Below the pieces are notes generated by a model, which searched no databases, was not told the DNA's origin, and saw only the letters and a list, made by a program, of their open reading frames with translations. DNA of 64,000 nt. Origin: Anaerolinea thermophila UNI-1. Lineage in GTDB: Bacteria > Chloroflexota > Anaerolineae > Anaerolineales > Anaerolineaceae. Both the position numbers and the translations under genes were made by a program. The first letter of the stretch is position 1. Each line of letters starts with the position of its first letter. Shown piece by piece: positions 16,958 through 25,852 of the stretch. The stretch is taken from NCBI RefSeq assembly GCF_000199675.1, contig NC_014960.1, forward strand, positions 3,162,001 to 3,226,000. The letters run 5' to 3'.

Positions 16958-18241
16958 TCACACCAGCAATTGGCGCTCTTCGGGCTTTTCCTCGGGATGC
17001 TCGATGAGCCGCAGGGCGCGGTCGTAGAGGAAGTAATCCCATGCCCAGTTCAGCATCACCGCCAGGCGGTTGCGGAAGCCAATCAACTGGAAGATGTGCA
17101 CTACCACCCACATCAGCCAGGCAAGGAAACCGCGTAACCTGAACCTGCCCAGGCGCGCCACTGCCTGATTGCGTCCAATGGTCGCCATCATGCCCGGATC
17201 GCGGTAACGGAAAGGGAGAAGTGGCTTACCTTCCAGCAGGCACTGAACGTTGGCTACCGCCCAATCGGCTTGCTGGAGAGCAACCGGCGCCACCATCGGC
17301 AAGGGATTGCCGTGCTCGTCTTCCAGGTATGCCGCATCGCCAATGACGAACACTTCGGGATAGCCCGGCACCTGCAGGGTGGGCTGAACGCGGATTCTGC
17401 CGTTGGAAGCGCGCGGCGCAGGGATACGCTCAGCCAGCCCGGCGGCGCGAATGCCCGTCACCCAGATGAGCGTGCGGGACGGAATTTGACGCCCATCCTT
17501 CAAGCGGATGAGTGTGCCATCATAGGACTCCACCGGCGCATTCAGCCACACCTCCACCCCTTTGGCGTGCAGGGCTTGCAGGGTGGCTTGCTGAAGCGCA
17601 GGGGGCATGGCGGGCAGGAGACGATCGGCGGCTTCCAGCAAAATGACCCGCGCTATCGAGAGGTCAAAGCCGGGAAAATCACGCTTCAGCACCCCGTGAA
17701 TCAGTTCGCTCAGTGCACCCGCCATCTCCACCCCTGAAGGACCGCCGCCCGCCACGGCAAAGGTCAGCATGGCACGGCGTTTTTCAACATTGCTCTCCCG
17801 GCTGGCATGTTCAAAGAGACGCAGAACATGGTCGCGAATACGCTCGGCATCCTGCAGGGTTTTGAGTGTGAGCGCATGGCGGGCAAGCGTGGCATTGCCA
17901 AAAAAGTTGGTCTGTCCACCCATTGCCAGAATCAGCACATCGTAGCGCACTTCTCCCGCTGTGGTGAGCAAGCGGCGGTTGGACAGGTCCAGATCGGTCA
18001 CCTCGGCAAGCAGGAAACGGGCATTACGCTGACGGCGTAACACCGCGCGCACGGGATAGGCAATCTCTCCCGCCGAAACCCCTGCAGTGGCTACCTGATA
18101 CAGCAGAGGTTGAAAGAGATGGTAATTCTGGCGGTCTATCAGGGTCACCTGTACCGGTAAACGGGAGAAACGGCGCGCGGCGCGCAATCCGCCAAAGCCG
18201 GCGCCGACAATGACAACGTGGGGAAGGGAAGAAGCGGTCAT
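16958..18241 (-). CDS. ndh: type II NADH dehydrogenase (NDH-2)
   Basis: 427 residues. The FAD-binding motif VVIVGAGFGGLRAARR is at the N-terminus, the NAD-binding GGGPSGVEMAGAL lies near 166-178, and VFVIGDAAY near 293-301 with PVALQQADWAVAN completes the flavoprotein family signature. The C-terminal 60 residues hold amphipathic and hydrophobic segments (FLAWLMWVVVHIFQLIGF) that anchor NDH-2 to the inner membrane face. It oxidises NADH and reduces quinone without pumping protons. GAAAGGAC precedes the ATG. In this genome it may feed quinol to NrfHA. It stands alone. Confidence 0.9.
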   Translation of the reverse strand: MTASSLPHVVIVGAGFGGLRAARRFSRLPVQVTLIDRQNYHLFQPLLYQVATAGVSAGEIAYPVRAVLRRQRNARFLLAEVTDLDLSNRRLLTTAGEVRYDVLILAMGGQTNFFGNATLARHALTLKTLQDAERIRDHVLRLFEHASRESNVEKRRAMLTFAVAGGGPSGVEMAGALSELIHGVLKRDFPGFDLSIARVILLEAADRLLPAMPPALQQATLQALHAKGVEVWLNAPVESYDGTLIRLKDGRQIPSRTLIWVTGIRAAGLAERIPAPRASNGRIRVQPTLQVPGYPEVFVIGDAAYLEDEHGNPLPMVAPVALQQADWAVANVQCLLEGKPLLPFRYRDPGMMATIGRNQAVARLGRFRLRGFLAWLMWVVVHIFQLIGFRNRLAVMLNWAWDYFLYDRALRLIEHPEEKPEERQLLV

Positions 18242-18357
18242 GCGAAAGTCCTTTCCGGTAAATACTTTGTGAAAAATATAACTAAACCTATTTTACTCCA
18301 ATTTATCCTATTTTCAAGCAAATGGTAAAGGTTTATGCACTGATGAGCGCTTTTCTC

Positions 18358-18363
18358 TATAAT
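18358..18363 (+). promoter_or_regulatory. -10 box of the AAC(3)-like gene
   Basis: TATAAT 31 bases before the ATG at 18394; the -35 region is poor. It overlaps the upstream in-frame ATG at 18322, which therefore would not be transcribed. Confidence 0.45.
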
Positions 18364-18393
18364 GGAGATACCTCTTTCCCTAAGGAATGTCTT

Positions 18394-19197
18394 ATGGGCT
18401 CTCTTCCCCCCATCTCGATAGCCGAATTGACCCGCCAACTGCTGGATTTAGGGGTCAAACCCGGCGGAGTGCTGGTCGTGCACTGTGCCTTTTCCCGTGT
18501 TAAGCCCGTCGAAGGTGGACCGCTGGGGCTGATCACCGCGCTCCAGCAGGCGCTGGGCGAGGAAGGCACGCTGGTCATGCCCAGCATGACCGATGACGAC
18601 GAACTGCCCTTCGATGTGCGCTCCACCCCCTGCCGCGATATGGGCATCGTAGCAGACACCTTCTGGCGCTTACCCGGCGTCCTGCGCAGTGACAGCCCGC
18701 ACGCCTTTGCCGCCTGGGGCGCTGAAGCCGCCTTCATTACCGTGCCGCACCCGGTGGAGATTCCCCATGGACTGGACAGCCCGGTAGGGCGGGTGTATCA
18801 GCGCGATGGGCAGGTGCTTTTGCTGGGAGTGGGGCATACCGAGAACACCACCATCCACCTGGCGGAGAACCTTGCAGGGGTACGCTACCGCCGCCGGAAG
18901 CGCGCCTGCCTGCTTCGAGACGGCGCAACGATTTGGGTAGAATACGGCGAGGTGGATCACTGCTGTCAAAATTTTGCCCTGGTGGACGGCTGGCTGGACG
19001 CCGTTCACGCTCAACGCCGCGGACGGGTAGGCTACGCCGAAGCCCGCCTGTGCCGAGCGCGGGACGTGGTTCACATCGTCATGGAGCATTTGCGGGACAA
19101 CGAGACCATCTTCCTCCACCCGCTGGGTGTGGATGAGCAATGCGATGAAGCCCGCCTGAGCCTGCTCTCCGCGTCCGATTTTCCAGAAGAAAAATGA
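18394..19197 (+). CDS. AAC(3)-family N-acetyltransferase
   Basis: 267 residues from the ATG at 18394 (TAAGGA upstream). The family pattern is visible: VLVVHCAFSRVKPVEGGP near residues 26-43, LGEEGTLVMPSM near 55-66, and LLLGVGHTENTTIHLAEN near 145-162, which contains the catalytic-region His residues. Family members acetylate the 3-amino group of aminoglycosides or related amino groups on metabolites using acetyl-CoA. In environmental anaerobes such proteins are often not resistance determinants (YokD/FrbF-like), so resistance is not claimed. No mobile element or resistance cassette surrounds it. Confidence 0.75.
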   Translation: MGSLPPISIAELTRQLLDLGVKPGGVLVVHCAFSRVKPVEGGPLGLITALQQALGEEGTLVMPSMTDDDELPFDVRSTPCRDMGIVADTFWRLPGVLRSDSPHAFAAWGAEAAFITVPHPVEIPHGLDSPVGRVYQRDGQVLLLGVGHTENTTIHLAENLAGVRYRRRKRACLLRDGATIWVEYGEVDHCCQNFALVDGWLDAVHAQRRGRVGYAEARLCRARDVVHIVMEHLRDNETIFLHPLGVDEQCDEARLSLLSASDFPEEK

Positions 19198-19339
19198 CCT
19201 GTTTCCCATAACCGTTTGTGACGTAATATAAGATTGAAAAAACTTGCTGGGATATCCGGAACATTCCGGGGATGCCCTGCGTCTATCCAGAAGAACATTC
19301 CACTTCTTTTGTGGTTTGCCGGAAAGTGAGGAGAAAAAT

Positions 19340-20287
19340 ATGAAACGCTTGCGATTGCTCATTCCCGTTTTTGCCCTGCTGGCGGTGATGCTGGCATGCA
19401 ATTTCCCATCCTTTGGCAGGCAGGCACAAACCCCTACCCTCCCCCCGCTGGAGCAGACTCTGGCGGCACTGTATCAGACGGCTTCTGCCATCCCCCCGAC
19501 CCCCACCTTTCCACCGGTTGCCACGGCGACGAGCGCCCCGCAGGTTTCGCCCACCCCGCTTCCGCCTACAGCAACGGTAGTGCCGCCCACCGCCGTCCCC
19601 CCTACCCCCGCTCCTCCTACGCCCACCTCTCCCCCACGGCGCAGTGTGGTTTCCAATGCTACCTTCATGAGCCCGGCGCCCACCCTGGATGGCGACTGGA
19701 GCGAGTGGAAGAAAGTGGCTAAGGAATACCCGGCTACGAATGTGGTCTTTGGCAAGAGCGAATGGCAGAACGAGGATGATCTTGCCGGCTCGTACTATGT
19801 GGGCTGGGACAATACCTATCTGTACCTTGCCGTCAAGGTGCGCGATGATCGCTACGTGCAAACATCCTCGGGGGAGATGCTCTACAAAGGCGACAGCATC
19901 GAACTGCTGCTGGATACTGACCTGCTGGGCGACTTCTCCAGCGACCGCCTCAACGGAGATGATTTTCAGTTGGGCTTTGCCCTGGGACGCCCGGAGATTG
20001 CCTCAGGCAATCCCGAAACCTATGTGTGGTATCCATCCTCGAAAAGCGGCGCACCTTCCGGGGTGAAGATTGCCGCGCGTTACGAAGGCGCCATCTACCG
20101 CGCCGAGATTGCCATCCCCTGGACGGTGTTCGGCATCACCCCTTCGCGGGGCATGCGCCTGGGGTTTGCCCTTTCGGTCTCGGATAACGACCTGCCCGGC
20201 AACGCCGTACAGCAGAGCATGGTTTCCAGCGCGCCGCGCCGCGCCCTTACCGATCCTACCACCTGGGGCGAAGTGGTCTTAAAATAG
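19340..20287 (+). CDS. lipoprotein with CBM9-like domain
   Basis: 315 residues from the ATG at 19340 (GAGGAGAAAA upstream). Lipobox LAVMLAC (Cys17), then a linker of about 75 residues rich in PTPT and PP units, then a domain from about residue 110 that starts APTLDGDWSEWKK and contains NTYLYLAVKVRDD and YKGDSIELLLDTD. This is the pattern of family 9 carbohydrate-binding modules and related sugar-binding domains. No catalytic domain is attached, so it likely tethers sugars or cell-wall glycans at the surface. Followed at 31 bases by the DUF952 gene. Confidence 0.75.
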   Translation: MKRLRLLIPVFALLAVMLACNFPSFGRQAQTPTLPPLEQTLAALYQTASAIPPTPTFPPVATATSAPQVSPTPLPPTATVVPPTAVPPTPAPPTPTSPPRRSVVSNATFMSPAPTLDGDWSEWKKVAKEYPATNVVFGKSEWQNEDDLAGSYYVGWDNTYLYLAVKVRDDRYVQTSSGEMLYKGDSIELLLDTDLLGDFSSDRLNGDDFQLGFALGRPEIASGNPETYVWYPSSKSGAPSGVKIAARYEGAIYRAEIAIPWTVFGITPSRGMRLGFALSVSDNDLPGNAVQQSMVSSAPRRALTDPTTWGEVVLK

Positions 20288-20317
20288 AGCCAATCTGGTT
20301 TACAATGAGGTTGCTGC

Positions 20318-20680
20318 ATGATTTTATTTCACATTCTGACCGCTTCGGACTGGGAACGCGCCCGTGTGGAAGGCACATACCGCCCTGAGTCGCTCAATCA
20401 CGAAGGCTTCATCCACTTTTCCATGCGCGATCAACTTCTGCGGGTTGCAAATACTTTATTTCAGGGAAAGCGGGATCTGGTAGTGATTGAAGTAGAAAGC
20501 GCCCTGCTTCAGGCGCCCCTGCATCTGGAACCGCCCCTGGAAGGGGGCAGAGAACTGTTCCCGCACCTTTACGGCGCGTTGAACCTGGATGCCGTGCGCG
20601 CGGTGGGCAGATTGTCCCCTGAAGGGGACGGGGCTTTCGTACGTTTCCCCGACCTGCACCCCATTTCCACTCACGGGTAG
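20318..20680 (+). CDS. DUF952 family protein
   Basis: 120 residues, the normal family size. Signature segments are ILFHILTASDWERAR at the N-terminus, GFIHFSMRDQL near 30-40 and ELFPHLYGALNLDAV near 80-94. Function unknown; the fold is a small globular enzyme-like domain. A possible promoter (TTAAAA, 16-base spacer, TACAAT at 20301-20306) would give a leader of only about five bases, although a GAGG is also present before the ATG, so co-transcription with the preceding lipoprotein gene is equally possible. Confidence 0.8.
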   Translation: MILFHILTASDWERARVEGTYRPESLNHEGFIHFSMRDQLLRVANTLFQGKRDLVVIEVESALLQAPLHLEPPLEGGRELFPHLYGALNLDAVRAVGRLSPEGDGAFVRFPDLHPISTHG

Positions 20681-20774
20681 CGAAAAAATTACCCGTCACT
20701 TCGTCCCTCAAGCGGGGTTATCTCTGTTCAGAAGGTTGTTCAGACTGCCATCCTTTTGAACGGAGGTATCCCCT

Positions 20775-21008
20775 ATGAGTTATCCCTCACCCTCTGGCAA
20801 TGAACCTGCAGATACTGCGGTCTTCCGCACCGTCGTCCTGGCGCTGGCAGTGGATATCTGCGAGCGCCTGAAGTGTGCCCATTTGCCTGCCCGCCTGGCA
20901 AAGGAGATGAAACGTCTGCCCGACGGACGCTTTGAGGTGCGCGTACCGGCAGAATACGCCGGCGAAGCCCTGCAACTGGTCTCCGCCTGGACGGGTCAGT
21001 CGGCTTAA
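20775..21008 (+). CDS. small protein of unknown function
   Basis: 77 residues, with a strong ribosome binding site (CGGAGGT) seven bases before the ATG. The chain has an acidic, Pro-rich start, a helix-like middle (VVLALAVDICERLK) and one or two Cys, and ends PAEYAGEALQLVSAWTG. No family recognised. Good codon pattern and the following hairpin support a real gene. Confidence 0.55.
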   Translation: MSYPSPSGNEPADTAVFRTVVLALAVDICERLKCAHLPARLAKEMKRLPDGRFEVRVPAEYAGEALQLVSAWTGQSA

Positions 21009-21048
21009 ACCCCCAATTTCCATCATCCCCTCCTTTTCCCTTCTCCCT

Positions 21049-21083
21049 GGCGGCGGCATCCACCCATGCCGCCGCCCCTCTTT
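21049..21083 (+). terminator. terminator hairpin after the small gene
   Basis: Perfect 11-bp stem GGCGGCGGCAT / ATGCCGCCGCC with a 6-base loop, followed by CCTCTTTC (weak T tract). Confidence 0.55.
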
Positions 21084-21177
21084 CGGCAGGAAACCGGGCT
21101 TCCGGCAGAGACATTCCTGCCCAAAGCATACTTTCCACGCCTGAATCATGGTATATTAATTTTCAGAGGAGGGGCAT

Positions 21178-21855
21178 ATGAAAGAACGCATTTTAATCAT
21201 TGAAGACGATGAAGGAATCGTTCGCGTTCTGAAGCGCGCTTTGACCTACGAAGGATATCTGGTAGAAAGTGCGCTGGAGGGGGAAACCGGTCTGCAATTA
21301 GCGCGCGAGCATCGCCCCGACCTGATCATCCTGGACTGGATGCTCCCCGGCATGGACGGGCTGGAAGTCTGCCAGCGCCTGCGCACCCTCTGCAACGCTC
21401 CCATCCTGATGCTGACAGCCAAGGACACCCTGCAGGATCGCGTTCAGGGGCTGGATGCCGGCGCCGATGATTACATGACCAAACCTTTCGAACTGGAAGA
21501 ACTGCTGGCACGCATCCGCGCCCTCCTGCGCCGCACCCAGATGGAACGCGCTCCCGTGCTTTCGTTTGCCGACCTGACCCTCGATACCTCTACCCGGCAA
21601 GCCACTCGTGGCAACCGCACCATTCCCTTAACCGCCAAGGAATACGACCTGCTGGAACTCTTCCTGCGGCATCCACGCCAGGTGCTCACCCGCGAGATGA
21701 TTTTCGACCGCGTGTGGGGCTATGACTTCGGCGGGGAGAGCAACGTGCTGGATGTGTACATCCGCTACCTGCGGCAAAAACTGGAAAGCGATGGAGAGCC
21801 CCGCCTGCTCCATACCGTGCGCGGGGTAGGATACGTGCTGAGAGAAACCCCCTGA
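21178..21855 (+). CDS. OmpR/PhoB-family response regulator
   Basis: 225 residues. The receiver domain holds the acidic pair D10/D11, the phosphorylation site D53 in LDWMLPGMDG, T80 and K102 (TKPF). The C-terminal winged helix (about 130-225) contains LTAKEYDLLELFLRHPRQVLTR and RVWGYDFGGESNVLDVYI, typical of the OmpR class. AGAGGAGGGG precedes the ATG. Its stop overlaps the histidine-kinase start by one base (TGATG), so the two form a translationally coupled two-component system. Signal and targets are unknown. Confidence 0.95.
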   Translation: MKERILIIEDDEGIVRVLKRALTYEGYLVESALEGETGLQLAREHRPDLIILDWMLPGMDGLEVCQRLRTLCNAPILMLTAKDTLQDRVQGLDAGADDYMTKPFELEELLARIRALLRRTQMERAPVLSFADLTLDTSTRQATRGNRTIPLTAKEYDLLELFLRHPRQVLTREMIFDRVWGYDFGGESNVLDVYIRYLRQKLESDGEPRLLHTVRGVGYVLRETP

Positions 21856-23267
21856 TGTCGCTGCGTTCCCGCCTCGCCCTCCTCTTCACCCTGGTGCTGG
21901 GGGGCACGCTGTTCATCTTTGGCTCGCTGGTCTACGGACTGGTGAGCATTGTTTTAACCGAACAGATTGATAGCCTGCTGGCGCGCGAAGCCTCCCGCCT
22001 GGTTGAGGGGTTGGGGGTCAACACCATGGGACAGTTCGACCGGCGCTGGCTGGAATCCTTTGAACCGGCGGAAGGCACGCTGGTCATTCAGGTCTGGGAC
22101 AACAACCGCCGTTTGCAATTTGCCCGTCCGCGCACCTGGACACAACCGCTCGACCCCGCGGCGCGGCAGTCGGGCAGGACAATGTTCAGCGCGGCTTTCA
22201 GCAATGAACAGCACATGCGCGTCCTCACTGTGCCGCTGGTTACCCGCCGCGGGGCAGTGGGCATTTTGCAGGTTGGCTTGAGCCTGGCGCTGGTGGATGC
22301 GGTGCGTTCCACCCTGGCATCCATCCTCTTCTTCCTGGCGCTGATTTCGATTGTCCTGGCGGCGTTGCTGGCTTCGGTTGCCGTGCAACGCACCCTGCAA
22401 CCACTGGAGATGGTTACCGAGGTAGCTACCACCATCACCCGCGCCGATGACCTCTCACGGCGCATCCCCACACCGCCCAACAGCGATGACGAGGTGGGAC
22501 GCCTGATTCAAGCCTTTAACCAGACGCTCAGCCGTCTGGAAAGCCTCTTCACCACCCAGAGGCGCTTCATCGCTGACGTGAGTCACGAACTGCGCACCCC
22601 GCTCACCGTCATCAAGGGCGAGGTGAGCCTGATGCGCAAGATGAAATGCGGGGACGAAGAATCCCTGCAGAGCATTGAATCTGAGGTGGACCGCCTTTCC
22701 CGCCTGGTGGGCAACCTGCTTTTGCTGGCACAGGCAGAATCGGGGCGTCTGCCGCTGGATTTGAAACCGGTGGAGATGGATACCATTCTGCTGGAAGTGT
22801 TCCAGCAGATGCGCACCCTGGCAGGGGAAAAGGTGCATCTGGAAATTGTCACCCTCGAACAGGTCTCCCTGATTGGCGACCGCGACCGCCTGAAGCAGGT
22901 GCTGCTCAATATCGTCGGTAATGCCGTGCAGTACACCCCGGCGGGTGGGGTGGTGACGCTGGGACTGACCCAAACCGATGGCTACGCCCGCATCACCGTC
23001 AGCGATACCGGCCCCGGCATTCCCGAAGAAGACCTGCCGTATATCTTCGAGCGTTTTTACCGCGGAGAAAAGTCGCGCACCCGCAGTCAGGGGCAGGCAA
23101 GCGGTTTTGGGCTGGGGCTGTCTATTGCCTACTGGATTGTGCAGGTACACGGGGGCAAAATTGACGTTACCTCAGTGGTGGGAAAAGGGACGACCTTCAT
23201 CATCCACTTGCCGCTCAAACTTCCCGAGAAAAGCGGCGACGCGCCCGAAGGCGCGTCACTGAGTTAG
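21855..23267 (+). CDS. sensor histidine kinase
   Basis: 470 residues. Two membrane helices (about 7-35 and 155-180) bracket an extracytoplasmic sensor of about 120 residues of no recognised type. A HAMP domain follows (LQPLEMVTEVATTI), then the dimerisation domain with the phospho-acceptor H244 in VSHELRTPLTV, and the ATPase domain with N box NIVGNAVQYTP, G1 VSDTGPGIP and G2 GFGLGLSI. It is the partner of the overlapping upstream response regulator. A GC-rich hairpin (GACGCGCC/GGCGCGTC) lies in its last codons and a TTTTT run follows the stop, which may end the transcript. Confidence 0.95.
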   Translation: MSLRSRLALLFTLVLGGTLFIFGSLVYGLVSIVLTEQIDSLLAREASRLVEGLGVNTMGQFDRRWLESFEPAEGTLVIQVWDNNRRLQFARPRTWTQPLDPAARQSGRTMFSAAFSNEQHMRVLTVPLVTRRGAVGILQVGLSLALVDAVRSTLASILFFLALISIVLAALLASVAVQRTLQPLEMVTEVATTITRADDLSRRIPTPPNSDDEVGRLIQAFNQTLSRLESLFTTQRRFIADVSHELRTPLTVIKGEVSLMRKMKCGDEESLQSIESEVDRLSRLVGNLLLLAQAESGRLPLDLKPVEMDTILLEVFQQMRTLAGEKVHLEIVTLEQVSLIGDRDRLKQVLLNIVGNAVQYTPAGGVVTLGLTQTDGYARITVSDTGPGIPEEDLPYIFERFYRGEKSRTRSQGQASGFGLGLSIAYWIVQVHGGKIDVTSVVGKGTTFIIHLPLKLPEKSGDAPEGASLS

Positions 23268-23295
23268 ATCCATATTCAGTTTTTCATCCCGGCCA

Positions 23296-24099
23296 TTATA
23301 ACCGACGGGTAGGGGTGGATGCGGGACGACTGCCCACCGGCGTAGCACTGGTGGTTCGGCCGCTCATCGAAAGGCTGTGGTAAGTAGGCTCGGGGATGGG
23401 CGCAGGTTCAGAGGGTGCAGAGGCTCCAAAGGAAGCGCCTGACGAGGTGCGCGAGGCGGTCGTACTGCGATTGAGGGCAGGGGTGGGTGCCGGACGGGGA
23501 GCAAAAGACGGAGCCGTAGGCAAAGGTGCAGGGGTGGGCAGTCCAGCCGGGGTTGCCGCAGTGTTCCGCCATGAGCGCGAACGGCTGGTTTCGCCGTGGA
23601 TGACCCGATCCAGCGCTACCGAGAGCGTACCGATGATCAACACCCGGATGACCCAGACCATGATGGCAACAAAGACCGGTACTACCGTGGCAAGCGTCTT
23701 GGGGTTAATGACAGCAGCGCTCTGCACCTTGTGATTGGTGATTGCCATGGAAACGCCCCACCAGGTGAGGATGGCGTTCATGGTTGCCGCCAGCAGCCAT
23801 GCGCCGAAGAGGTACCAGATTTCTCGAGGTTCGTTTTCTCCCTGCTCCGGAGTGAACAGGCGGGCAATACCGGCAAAGTCAATTCCGCAGAAGGCTATAG
23901 CGAGGATGGTGGACCAGTACATCCCGCCAAACTTTAAGTCGCCCAGCAGGTCTCTCAGCGCATGGTCGGTGGTGCTGTAGTTGAAAATTTCGAAGGCAAG
24001 CAGCGCCCCCAAAATCATCACCAGGAACACCACGCTCGGATTGGCACGCGAGATGGCTGAGCGAAGTTGTGCACTCATGGCACGACTGTTGCTGTTCAT
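23296..24099 (-). CDS. membrane protein with Pro/Ser/Thr-rich tail, unknown function
   Basis: 267 residues. Four hydrophobic segments are visible at about 23-45, 58-80, 97-118 and 137-163 (for example VFLVMILGALLAFEIFNY). The last 90 residues are low-complexity, rich in Pro, Ala, Ser and Thr, and contain no known domain. An AGGA-type site (GGAGGATAACCC) precedes the ATG. The only notable context is the upstream region, which holds a LexA-box-like motif and a perfect inverted repeat. I do not recognise the family. Confidence 0.6.
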   Translation of the reverse strand: MNSNSRAMSAQLRSAISRANPSVVFLVMILGALLAFEIFNYSTTDHALRDLLGDLKFGGMYWSTILAIAFCGIDFAGIARLFTPEQGENEPREIWYLFGAWLLAATMNAILTWWGVSMAITNHKVQSAAVINPKTLATVVPVFVAIMVWVIRVLIIGTLSVALDRVIHGETSRSRSWRNTAATPAGLPTPAPLPTAPSFAPRPAPTPALNRSTTASRTSSGASFGASAPSEPAPIPEPTYHSLSMSGRTTSATPVGSRPASTPTRRL

Positions 24100-24143
24100 G
24101 GGTTATCCTCCTTACTCTGGCAAACAAATGCAAATAACAGAAA

Positions 24144-24181
24144 ATTTGTTCTATAGCAAACTCAGTATAGAACAAATGTTC
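24144..24181. promoter_or_regulatory. inverted repeat and LexA-box-like motif before the membrane-protein gene
   Basis: Perfect 12-bp arms ATTTGTTCTATA (24144-24155) and TATAGAACAAAT (24166-24177). On the minus strand CGAACATTTGTTC (24170-24182) fits the Gram-positive-type SOS box CGAAC-N4-GTTC. TATACT and TATAGA sequences nearby could be -10 boxes for the gene starting at 24099. Confidence 0.5.
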
Positions 24182-24231
24182 GTTAAAGTCAAGGATGAAA
24201 TTCAGGGAAATTTCGCTGAATTAGCGGCTCT

Positions 24232-25682
24232 TCAACGGGGGCAAATTTTTGCCTGCACGGCTTCAAAAGAGGCTTTATCCGCCAACACCAGCAGCGTATC
24301 GCCCCCCTGAAGCACCGTACCCCCGCTGGGAAGAATGAAATCCTTCTCGCGGGCAATGAGGATGATGAGAAACTCATCGGGAAGTCCTAATTCGACAATG
24401 GCTTTGCCCACCGCTGGCGACTCTGGCGAGAGAGTCAATTCCTTTAACTCGCTCTTGAAGCCGCCAACCGGAGTGTACTCAATGGGATAAACCCGCCGGG
24501 GCGTTTCCGGTGCATCTACCTTCAGCCAGCGCGCCATGATGGGAATGGTGGTACCCTGCAACAGGACCGAGGTCAGCACCACAAAGAAGATGACGTTGAA
24601 CATCAAATCGGCGTGCGAAACCCCGGCAAGCAAAGGGAAAGTTGCCAGCACAATGGGAACAGCCCCACGCAAGCCCACCCAGGAGACAAAGGTTTTCTCC
24701 CGCAGATTCAACGAACTGAACAGCAAACTGACAAACACACTGAGCGGACGGGCAAGCAAAATCAAAGCGGCGGCGCAGAGCACCCCCCCCCCACAATGGG
24801 CAGGAGCCGCGAAGGGAAAACCAGCAATCCCAGCGTGAGGAACATGGCAATCTGCATCAGCCACGCCAGCCCATCGTGAAAGCGCAAGAGACTGCGCTTG
24901 TGAATGAAATCGTAATGCCCCAGCACAATTCCTGCCATGTATACGGCAAGGAAACCACTGCCGCCCAGCACCGCCGTCACCCCGTAAGTCAGAAAAACCA
25001 GGGAGAGTGTCAGCACCGGATACAACCCTTCGTAGCCCAACTTCAAACGGTTGATGAGAAAGAGCATCACCCTGCCCATGCCCAATCCCAGCACAGCCCC
25101 GATGAGCATCTGCTGGATGAACAGACCCACCATTTGCCCCACAGACGGGTTGGGCTGGGTGAGCCATTGAATCAAGCCCAGGGTGAGGAAGACCGCCATG
25201 GGATCGTTGCTTCCCGATTCCAGTTCCAGCAGGGGCTTGAGCTTCCCCTGGAGATGAATGCCCCTGGAGCGCAACACCGAGAACACTGCCGCCGCGTCGG
25301 TGGAAGAGACAATCGCTCCGAACAGCAACCCCTCGGTGAGCGATAAGTCCAGCAGAAGATGGGCGCAGAGCCCTGCCACTCCAGCGGTGATCAGCACCCC
25401 CAGGGTGGACAAGAGCAAGCCCTCTTTCAGCACCGGTTGAATGTGCCGCCATTCCGTATCCAGCCCGCCGGAGAACAGAATTAGCACCAGGGCAATCACT
25501 CCGATAAACTGCGCCTGAGCGGGGTTATCAAAGTAAATACCCCCGGGACCATCCGAGCCTGCCAGCATGCCCAGAATCAAAAACAACAGCAGGGTAGGCA
25601 CTCCAAAACGGTCCGAGATTTTGCTGATGAGCACACTGAAAAGCAAAAGAAGCGCCGCGGCAATGAGGACATAGTCATTCAT
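24232..25682 (-). pseudogene. cation/proton antiporter of the NhaP2/CvrA type, frameshifted at a 10-G tract
   Basis: The first reading frame runs from the ATG at 25682 (MNDYVLIAAALLLLF) and gives a CPA1 antiporter core with about ten membrane helices, including GAIVSSTDAAAVFSVLRSRG and ELESGSNDPMAVFLTLGL, which hold the ion-binding Asp residues. At 24783-24792 a run of ten C (G on the coding strand) shifts the frame; it ends soon after at 24762. A second frame continues the same family (ARPLSVFVSLL, VGLRGAVPIVLATFPLLAG) to the stop at 24232, with a C-terminal RCK_C/TrkA_C domain of about 70 residues. A tract of 8 or 11 G would restore one protein of about 483 residues. Either a sequencing error, a mutation, or slippage-based on/off control. 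Confidence 0.8.
24783..24792. repeat. 10-base C homopolymer at the antiporter frameshift
   Basis: Ten consecutive C on the plus strand, exactly at the point where the antiporter reading frame changes. Confidence 0.9.
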
Positions 25683-25795
25683 GGGACGAAATCCTGTGCA
25701 AACCGGTCGCCAGCCTTGCTCAACGGGCAAGACATGGCACCTGCAGAGTTTTTCTCATTATACATGTATCGCCCATAGCCTGTTTTTTCCCACCT

Positions 25796-25830
25796 CAAAA
25801 CAAAACGCGCCTTCTGTTTGGGAAGGCGCG
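25796..25830 (-). terminator. intrinsic terminator of the MFS gene
   Basis: Perfect 9-bp stem CGCGCCTTC / GAAGGCGCG, followed on the minus strand by TTTTGTTTTG. Confidence 0.9.
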
Positions 25831-25852
25831 CAATTCCTGCGAGATTCTGTCT

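Noticed and set aside
18394..19197. Antibiotic resistance gene
   Set aside because: The protein is AAC(3)-like in fold motifs, but there is no cassette or mobile context and chromosomal relatives often have other substrates.
23237..23256. GC-rich hairpin at the end of the histidine kinase gene as a full terminator
   Set aside because: It is inside the coding region and not directly followed by T; only a weak hairpin with TTTTT comes after the stop, so no terminator is called.
24232..25452. A single long frame in place of the antiporter's second half
   Set aside because: Only the part after the G tract (about 24780 downward) resembles the antiporter; the rest is out-of-frame sequence of the first half.
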